From: Coemansia sp. RSA 922
Taxonomy: Eukaryota > Kickxellomycota > Kickxellomycetes > Kickxellales > Kickxellaceae
Assembly (NCBI GenBank): GCA_027577415.1
Contig: JANBQS010000352.1
Location: 1-20,317, forward strand
DNA: 20,317 nucleotides
Reading direction: 5' to 3'
The position numbers were made by a program, and so were the translations under genes. The notes under the pieces are model-generated. The model was not told where the DNA came from. It saw only the letters and a list, made by a program, of their open reading frames with translations, and searched no databases. The first letter of the stretch is position 1. Every line of letters starts with the position of its first letter. Of the stretch, positions 15,451 through 20,317 are shown piece after piece.

Positions 15451-15777
15451 ATGACTGGCACCAACGCAACATTGGTGGCATATATAACAAAGCCCAACGA
15501 TGACGAGATCATTCCATTTGTATTTAAAGAGGGCGCGCTGGTTTCAGAGATTCGTGAACTGATGAAACTGTGTGATGAATGTAGGAATAAGAAACCAGGG
15601 TTAAGTAAAATTAGGGAACTGCCTAGCGAGTGCAAGGAATGTCTAAAAATGCAAAACCTAGGGCTCGAATTGACATACAGGAATGTAGGCGATTATTTCC
15701 AGACAGAGCACACGACTTGTGACGACTGCCCAATCGTGGATTACAACAAGGTCAGATATATAGCAAGATTCGTCTAG
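15451..15777 (+). CDS. Small orphan protein with three CxxC motifs, 108 residues
   Basis: Not recognised. The ATG follows a long CAACAACAA-type leader with no earlier ATG. The N-terminal part (TLVAYITKP, DEIIPFVFKEGALVSEIREL) aligns in plan with the gene at 14536, as does the last strand (VRYIARFV versus RIYFAKR). This suggests a shared beta-grasp-like core. Unlike its neighbour it carries three CxxC pairs: CDEC (41-44), CKEC (61-64) and CDDC (91-94). All six cysteines fall in these pairs, which could bind zinc or form disulphides. It ends at the last predicted strand, without the polar tail of its neighbour. AATAAA follows at 15801, and it converges on IMP dehydrogenase. Function unknown. 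Confidence 0.62.
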   Translation: MTGTNATLVAYITKPNDDEIIPFVFKEGALVSEIRELMKLCDECRNKKPGLSKIRELPSECKECLKMQNLGLELTYRNVGDYFQTEHTTCDDCPIVDYNKVRYIARFV

Positions 15778-15800
15778 TTAGAGTAGGTTAACAATTAGTT

Positions 15801-15820
15801 AATAAACAGTATTGCTGTTT
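15801..15820 (+). terminator. Polyadenylation signal AATAAA with adjoining inverted repeat
   Basis: AATAAA at 15801-15806 overlaps a small perfect inverted repeat, AAACAG-TATTG-CTGTTT (15804-15820). It is placed between the stop of the 108-residue gene and the stop of the convergent IMP dehydrogenase at 15865. The signal is a normal 3'-end element; the hairpin may be incidental. Confidence 0.5.
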
Positions 15821-15864
15821 GTCTTTGTTCAAATGTTTTCTAAAAAAAAACCACTTCTAGTTAA

Positions 15865-17424
15865 TTACTTGTACAGCCTCTTCTCGTAAGAGAACAGATC
15901 GTGGACACCGCCCTCAATCTGGGCAGCAGCCGAGCGGTGCTCGAAGCGGACCTTTCCACCATCAACCATAGGCCAGAGCTCCGAGAGGCGAGGGACACCC
16001 ATGTCCTGCAGCGAGTGCTGGAGACCAGTGATAAGGTAAGGAATAAACTGCTTGATCGAGCCCTTATCGACAACAGCGCCAGTAACGCCCTGTGCGACCT
16101 TGACCTTGTCCGACTCTGAGAAGTAGCGAGCCTGAGATCCCGAGTTATCACTGTCGTTCTTCTCCATAGCATCAAGAGAGCCCATGCCACGGTACTTCTT
16201 CAAACGCTTGCCGTCAAGGAAGAAGTACTCTCCAGGAGCCTCGCTAGTACCAGCAAGTAGGCTACCCATCATAACGCACGAGGCACCGAGAGCCAAAGCC
16301 TTGGCAATATGTCCAACGTTGCTGATTCCACCGTCGGCAACAGTGGGGACTCCAAACTTGCGCGCAAACTGCGACACCTGGTAGACACCAGTTCCCTGAG
16401 GCCGACCGACAGCCATAACCTCCTGAGTAATGCAAATGGAGCCCGAACCCATACCGATACGTAGACCGTCGGCACCAGCGGCAATAAGGTTGGCAGCCTG
16501 ATCGCGAGTCACAACGTTTCCAGCCAAAACGTCAACACGACCAGCATAGGTCTCCTTGATGTGCTTGATCATTTCAATCTGGAACGACGAGTTGCCCTGC
16601 GACGAGTCAATGACAACGACATCGAGTCCAGCCTCGACAAGCTTGGCCAGACGCAGGCGGTCGGCAGGACGGGTACCGATAGCAGCTCCAACGAGTAGCT
16701 GCTTGGTCTGCGGGTGCTTGCTGGCCCATGGGTAGTCGCGGTTCTTGAGCAAGTCAGAGCGAGCAACCAAAGAAACAAGGTTACCCTCAGCATCGACGAT
16801 TGGAAGCTTGCCCTTCTTGGAATCACGCAGGATCTGGTTAGCCTCAGCCAGGGTAACACCGTAGCGAGCAGTGACGACATCAGTGGTCATGACAGCAGAC
16901 AGCTCAGTGTCAACGTCTTCACGGAATCCAATATCACGGTTAGCAACAATACCGATGAGCTTACCGCCAACCTTGCCATTGTCAGTGATTGGGATTCCAG
17001 CAAACCCGAGACGATGCTTGATCTCCAGTACGTCGCGGATCTTGTTCTGAGCGCTCAAAACGACAGGGTCAGTGATAAAGCCGTTCTCAAACTTCTTCAC
17101 CTTGCGCACCATAGCGGCCTGCTCGTCGGGCGTGCAGTTGTTGTGGAGGATACCGATACCACCAAGCAATGCCATGGTAATAGCCATCTCAGACTCGGTG
17201 ACAGTGTCCATAGGCGACGACATCAGAGGAGTCTTGAGCGCAATGTTACGAGTGATCTTGGTCTCCAGGCTCACTCCGTCAGCAGGGAAGTTGATGTACC
17301 CAGGTAGGATGAGAAAGTCGTTGTACGTCATGCCGCCGGTGTTCTTGAGATCAATTAGCTCGCTGGCAGTAAGGCCGTCGCCGCCCATCTTCTCGAGCTC
17401 TTGAATCGCAAGCTGGGGGTCCAT
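15865..17424 (-). CDS. Inosine-5'-monophosphate dehydrogenase
   Basis: A 519-residue IMPDH, full length for eukaryotes (human 514). It converts IMP to XMP with NAD+, the rate-limiting step of guanine nucleotide synthesis, in the cytosol. The TIM barrel begins with [10 protein letters not shown] (33-42). A Bateman module (two CBS domains) is inserted at about 118-230. The catalytic loop [10 protein letters not shown] (326-335) has the nucleophile Cys331, with Thr333 and Gln334. The phosphate and substrate part VADGGI (362-367) and the flap [10 protein letters not shown] (411-420) with SQARYF (430-435) are intact. No intron is needed. A TATA box on the minus strand lies about 153 bp upstream of the ATG. 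Fungal genes of this family are usually called IMD or GUA1-type; I leave the symbol open. Codon use looks strongly biased, consistent with high expression. Confidence 0.98.
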   Translation of the reverse strand: MDPQLAIQELEKMGGDGLTASELIDLKNTGGMTYNDFLILPGYINFPADGVSLETKITRNIALKTPLMSSPMDTVTESEMAITMALLGGIGILHNNCTPDEQAAMVRKVKKFENGFITDPVVLSAQNKIRDVLEIKHRLGFAGIPITDNGKVGGKLIGIVANRDIGFREDVDTELSAVMTTDVVTARYGVTLAEANQILRDSKKGKLPIVDAEGNLVSLVARSDLLKNRDYPWASKHPQTKQLLVGAAIGTRPADRLRLAKLVEAGLDVVVIDSSQGNSSFQIEMIKHIKETYAGRVDVLAGNVVTRDQAANLIAAGADGLRIGMGSGSICITQEVMAVGRPQGTGVYQVSQFARKFGVPTVADGGISNVGHIAKALALGASCVMMGSLLAGTSEAPGEYFFLDGKRLKKYRGMGSLDAMEKNDSDNSGSQARYFSESDKVKVAQGVTGAVVDKGSIKQFIPYLITGLQHSLQDMGVPRLSELWPMVDGGKVRFEHRSAAAQIEGGVHDLFSYEKRLYK

Positions 17425-17576
17425 TTTTACTTAGTTTGTAGTTGAGGCGTGTGTGGCCGTTGGAAAAAAAAGTTAACGGGGAGTCTGGAAAAAAAGTGGC
17501 GGGGCAAATAGCTAGAGAGTAGATGCCCCCGAAACCCAAGCCTCAGATGAAGGAGGAAGAGCGAGAGCGCATCTCC

Positions 17577-17583
17577 TTTTATA
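17577..17583 (-). promoter_or_regulatory. TATA box (TATAAAA) of IMP dehydrogenase
   Basis: On the minus strand the sequence reads GGTATAAAAGGAG, 153 bp before the ATG at 17424. The flanks match those of the other TATA boxes here (GGTATAAAA). Confidence 0.6.
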
Positions 17584-17636
17584 CCATGGGAGCCACTGGC
17601 CCCAAAGAGCGAGGAAAAATTTTTCTTTCGAATTTT

Positions 17637-17691
17637 TTTTTTTTGGTTGGGGGGGATCATAAGGTGATCTTGGACCAATCCCACCAAAAAC
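17637..17691. repeat. Imperfect inverted repeat upstream of IMPDH
   Basis: Outer arms TTTTTGGT and ACCAAAAA enclose inner arms GATCA and TGATC (17655-17669) around a TAAGG loop. The middle of the arms does not pair well. It lies upstream of the IMPDH TATA box, so it would be an upstream promoter element, not part of the mRNA. It could be chance. Confidence 0.4.
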
Positions 17692-18029
17692 GATTATCTC
17701 ATGGATTGTCGAGACGGAGGGATCTGGGCCTGAGAACTACAAAGACCCTAACCCAGTTAGTGAACTTGATGTTGTGTGTAGTTTTGATTAAAAAGATAAA
17801 CTCATGTGTCGTTAAGAAATATAAAGAGGAAAAAAAAGAGAAGAGACGATAGCGCGCGAAACAAAACAAAAAATATAGTCGTCAATATCGAAAAAGTGGA
17901 GTGAGAGTGATAGTGGGAGGAAATGGGGGGGAGAAGGAGCAAACCGAAAACACACGCAGTGTGAAGCTCTTTCCACAAGAAAGAAAAAAATAAAAAGAAA
18001 GTTGGGGAGATAAAAAGAATAGCTTGGAT

Positions 18030-19859
18030 CTAGTCCAGTGCAATGTTTGCAGTGCTGGTCAGAGGTGGGGTGGAAGGTCCAGTGGATATGTTAGTGGGGT
18101 CGCCGCTGGTAGCTTGCTTGTGCAATTGGTGAATGGGCTGGTGCAAAAATGAAAGCGCGTCCTTGGGCACAGCCAAGTCGTCATTAGTGTTACCATTGTG
18201 CACGGCAGTGTTTGGACTAGGCATAGGTGATGTAGCCGAAGACGACGAGATCGACAGCTGATGATAGTGCCCGTTATACGCCATCGGCTGTTGGTAGTGC
18301 TGAGCAGGCGGCGAAGGCGACGTATCCTTGTGGTGGAACCCAGACATACCCTGGTGCACAGGCGAAACGCCATGCAGCCTAGTGTTCTGCATAAGTGGCT
18401 GCGCAATAGCCGACGAGTACCCATAGGGCGAAGGAGCTGCCGAGACCATATGCTGGAACCCACCAGCACTAGTAGGCGTAGTAGGGTTACCCTGTGCGCG
18501 CACACCAAGAGGATTCTTCGAGTATGAAAGGCGAATACCGCCATTAACAGAGTTCGTCAACATCCGCCCGTCATGCTCGTTCATCGCAAGCGTAGCGAAA
18601 TCAATGTTCTCAAACTCCACAAAGCACATAGGCCCCGAGTTGGGCTTAGCCCTATATGACATGCGCTTGTATCCGAGCGAGTTCCGGAATATCATAAACA
18701 GCTCGTCCTCCTTGGCTCCAAACGGCAGGTTCCCCACGTAGATCGTGTTGCAAGGCGGGTTCTGGTCGTTCGAGTTCACGCTACGCGTGTTAGCCATAGG
18801 CAGCATCATGCCTCCAGGCGTGCTCACCGCCGACGCGCTGTAAGGCGCACCACCCATAGGCGTCATCATCGCCGCAGTCGCCGCAGACATTTGTCCGAGA
18901 CTGAGTTGGCTCAGCCGGGGCTGCAACGCGGCAATATCAAGGACAGCGGGCCTATGGCCACCCAGTCCCTTTGGCTGCTGCTGCTGAGGTTGGACTGACT
19001 GCGGACCAGACATATGGAACGAATCGTGGTCTTCAGGGCTGTGGGGCTCCGAGATTGGCACGGTCTGTTGATATTGAACCTGCTGCTGGTATCCATTTCC
19101 GTACATATGCTGGGACGACGCAGCCGACGACGACGATGCATTGGTAGCCATAGCGCCAGACACAGGAGTAGACCCATGAACCGAGCCACGGCGGTTCAGC
19201 ATCATGTTGGAGTGCGAGGCCATCAGCTGGTCGTTATGGATAAAAGTGCCCATAGCGCCGGCAGTCCCAGGCATCTGCGGAATAGACGCCGCCGCCGCAG
19301 CAGCAGAAGAGACAGCCACATGGTGAGCAGCTGGGTCTAGGGTAGTCTGGCTAGTAGAGAATGCCGAAGAACCGCCAAACCCGCGATGAGCCTTAGCGCC
19401 CATGATAGGAGCAGAGGCCAAAGGCGCATCGTTGAACGGGTTAAAGGCGCGCCCGCCCGAAATACGCAGATGCTCCGGACGACGCCCAGCGGCGGCAGCA
19501 GCAGCAACAGCCGACGCCATAGTAGTGTTGGTCAAACTGGCAGTACGCGGCACAGCCTGCGGCGGCACTCCCGTCAGCGGCATTTGCGGCTTCTGTCCAC
19601 CCGCCTTTTGCATTTGTGCCATCGCTGACTGCGGCGGAAGCTGCCGAGAGCCAACTGCGCCGCTCGACGCGTCAGGACCAAAAGTAGCACCAATGGCAGA
19701 CGATGGACCTAGAGACGATAGTCCGCGTCTAGTGTGCAAGTCCTTTTTGGCCATCTCCGCCTTTAGCACATAGTTGCTATCGGCGTCAACCCGACGTCCA
19801 GTCAGAATGTCCCGCGCCTCCAGTGCCGCCATACGCGAGTGGAACTTGGCAAACCCAAT
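18030..19859 (-). CDS. WHI3/SCW1-like RNA-binding protein (C-terminal exon; 5' part beyond an intron)
   Basis: This exon encodes about 609 residues and completes an RRM protein. It opens with IGFAKFHSRMAALEARDIL, then TGRRVD and YVLKAEMAKKDLHT, the C-terminal half of the first RRM of the Whi3/Scw1 family, so an upstream exon must supply the rest. The acceptor is TGTAG at 19861-19860. Numbering from the Met at 19832, a long low-complexity linker (40-360) has poly-Ala, Ser and Gln runs. RRM2 spans 362-440, with RNP2 IYVGNL and RNP1 GPMCFVEF, and ends LSYSKNPLGVR, the family mark. The tail is Pro, Ser and His rich. Yeast Whi3 binds CLN3 mRNA and forms condensates through Q-rich parts; S. pombe Scw1 controls cell-wall integrity. 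Stop at 18030. Confidence 0.88.
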   Translation of the reverse strand: MGFAKFHSRMAALEARDILTGRRVDADSNYVLKAEMAKKDLHTRRGLSSLGPSSAIGATFGPDASSGAVGSRQLPPQSAMAQMQKAGGQKPQMPLTGVPPQAVPRTASLTNTTMASAVAAAAAAGRRPEHLRISGGRAFNPFNDAPLASAPIMGAKAHRGFGGSSAFSTSQTTLDPAAHHVAVSSAAAAAASIPQMPGTAGAMGTFIHNDQLMASHSNMMLNRRGSVHGSTPVSGAMATNASSSSAASSQHMYGNGYQQQVQYQQTVPISEPHSPEDHDSFHMSGPQSVQPQQQQPKGLGGHRPAVLDIAALQPRLSQLSLGQMSAATAAMMTPMGGAPYSASAVSTPGGMMLPMANTRSVNSNDQNPPCNTIYVGNLPFGAKEDELFMIFRNSLGYKRMSYRAKPNSGPMCFVEFENIDFATLAMNEHDGRMLTNSVNGGIRLSYSKNPLGVRAQGNPTTPTSAGGFQHMVSAAPSPYGYSSAIAQPLMQNTRLHGVSPVHQGMSGFHHKDTSPSPPAQHYQQPMAYNGHYHQLSISSSSATSPMPSPNTAVHNGNTNDDLAVPKDALSFLHQPIHQLHKQATSGDPTNISTGPSTPPLTSTANIALD

Positions 19860-20317
19860 CTACATCCATATTAGTGTGCATAATTTAGCTGCAGGTTTTG
19901 TTGATTGATTGTATGACATTTTTTTTTTCGCCCGCAATGTCGATCCATTTGGTCACGTGGAGCGCATGGCTATTGATAGCGTGTCCTCGCAAGAATTTTT
20001 TTTTTCGAGCCCAAAAAAAAAAAAAAAAAAGGAAGGCGATGAGCCAGAATGGATTCAGCGCGGGGGAAAGAGTGTGAGAGAGGGACAAGGCCCAATCAAG
20101 GCGATGAAAATGGCAATGAGAAAACACTGTTCACAAAGACGGCCGTTGATAGGCCCTCCCCCCGACCCCATTCAAAGGGATGGGGGAGGAAAAGAACCTC
20201 GGTCCTTTTTTTTTTTTGCCAGACAGTGAGCGAAAAAGAAAAAGAGTCCGCTCTCAATGAGAAAAAAAAAACCTGCTTGCATCCAATAAAGATGACAGCA
20301 AGTGGGCAAGAGAAGGA
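19860..20317 (-). other. Upstream intron and possible 5' exon of the WHI3-like gene
   Basis: No complete gene is seen here. On the minus strand a candidate exon end, TGCAAGCAG, followed by GT, lies at 20273/20272. Splicing it to 19859 would read ...GCKQ|IGFAKF, restoring the RNP1 octamer KQIGFAKF, and the frame is open leftward to the window edge. The intron would be 413 nt with a weak donor (GTTTTT) and a CACTAAT branch-like site near 19878-19884. The region also holds long A/T tracts (for example 20012-20030). The true 5' exon may instead lie outside the window. Confidence 0.35.

Larger units (their letters stand above)
17425..18029. other. Intergenic region holding the IMPDH promoter
   Basis: This 605-bp stretch holds the IMPDH promoter with its TATA box at 17577-17583, poly(T) on the plus strand (about 17632-17644), an imperfect inverted repeat (17637-17691) and A/T-rich downstream sequence of the WHI3-like gene. 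A plus-strand ORF at 17523-17852 runs across it but is Lys/Arg-rich low complexity that overlaps the promoter, and I do not accept it. Nothing else stands out. Confidence 0.5.

Noticed and set aside
16714..17307. 197-codon plus-strand ORF inside IMPDH
   Set aside because: Antisense shadow of a strongly codon-biased gene; no domain features.
7061..17424. A purine or peroxisome gene cluster (uricase, PEX39-like, IMPDH)
   Set aside because: The genes are separated by unrelated genes on both strands, with separate promoters; synthesis and breakdown enzymes would not be expected to be co-regulated. Neighbourhood is probably chance.
17523..17852. 109-codon plus-strand ORF between IMPDH and WHI3-like gene
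   Set aside because: It spans the IMPDH TATA box and ends in Lys/Arg low complexity; no promoter or leader of its own is visible.
20008..20030. Long poly(A) tracts as retroposon tails
   Set aside because: Similar A/T tracts occur in nearly every intergenic region here, with no adjoining element or target-site duplication, so they are a general promoter or intron property of this genome.
1..20317. tRNA, rRNA, CRISPR arrays, transposons
   Set aside because: No B-box-like GGTTCGAATCC sequence, regular spacer array, transposase or reverse-transcriptase motif, or long terminal repeat was found by reading both strands; a covariance-model search would be needed to exclude divergent ncRNAs.

Overview
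This window looks like a stretch of nuclear chromosome from a compact fungal genome. The evidence is short intergenic regions, T/A-rich promoters with TATA boxes, long intronless genes, and one clear spliceosomal intron with a GTACGT donor and a TACTAAC branch site. The gene set (UBP2-type deubiquitinase, OCRL-type inositol 5-phosphatase, uricase, HEM4, TMA16, IMP dehydrogenase, WHI3/SCW1-type RNA-binding protein) is fungal. The style of the F-box-like protein and of the small orphan proteins suggests an early-diverging lineage, perhaps Kickxellomycotina (Coemansia-like). That placement is inference, not proof.

Layout from left to right. At 1-152 (minus) is the N-terminus of a 5-formyltetrahydrofolate cyclo-ligase (FAU1-like), cut by the window edge. 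It diverges from a UBP2-like ubiquitin protease (336-3098, plus). Two small orphan genes with TATA boxes follow (3271-3507 and 3969-4259, plus). They converge on an OCRL/INPP5B-like phosphatase (4379-6889, minus). Next, all minus, come uricase (7061-7990), a disordered hydrophilin-like protein with a 45-bp tandem repeat (8305-9318) and uroporphyrinogen-III synthase HEM4 (9555-10511). HEM4 shares a 256-bp divergent promoter with a PEX39-like gene carrying a KPWE motif (10768-11178, plus). That gene converges, 44 bp apart, on TMA16 (11223-11962, minus), whose first exon is only the ATG. An F-box-like protein (12099-13802, minus) follows, then two small plus-strand genes (14536-14943 and 15451-15777) that look like diverged paralogues. 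Possibly a 67-codon membrane ORF lies between them on the minus strand. IMP dehydrogenase (15865-17424, minus) and a WHI3-like RRM protein (18030-19859 and beyond, minus) close the window.

This is mostly ordinary eukaryotic gene order, not an operon or a gene cluster, and no mobile element, CRISPR array, rRNA or tRNA was seen. Some functions touch: uricase and PEX39-like both concern peroxisomes, and uricase and IMPDH both act on purines. I read that as coincidental neighbourhood. The parts most worth a second look are the PEX39-like gene, the orphan pair around 14.5-15.8 kb, the atypical GRL C-terminus of uricase, the ATG-only exon of TMA16 and the disordered repeat protein.
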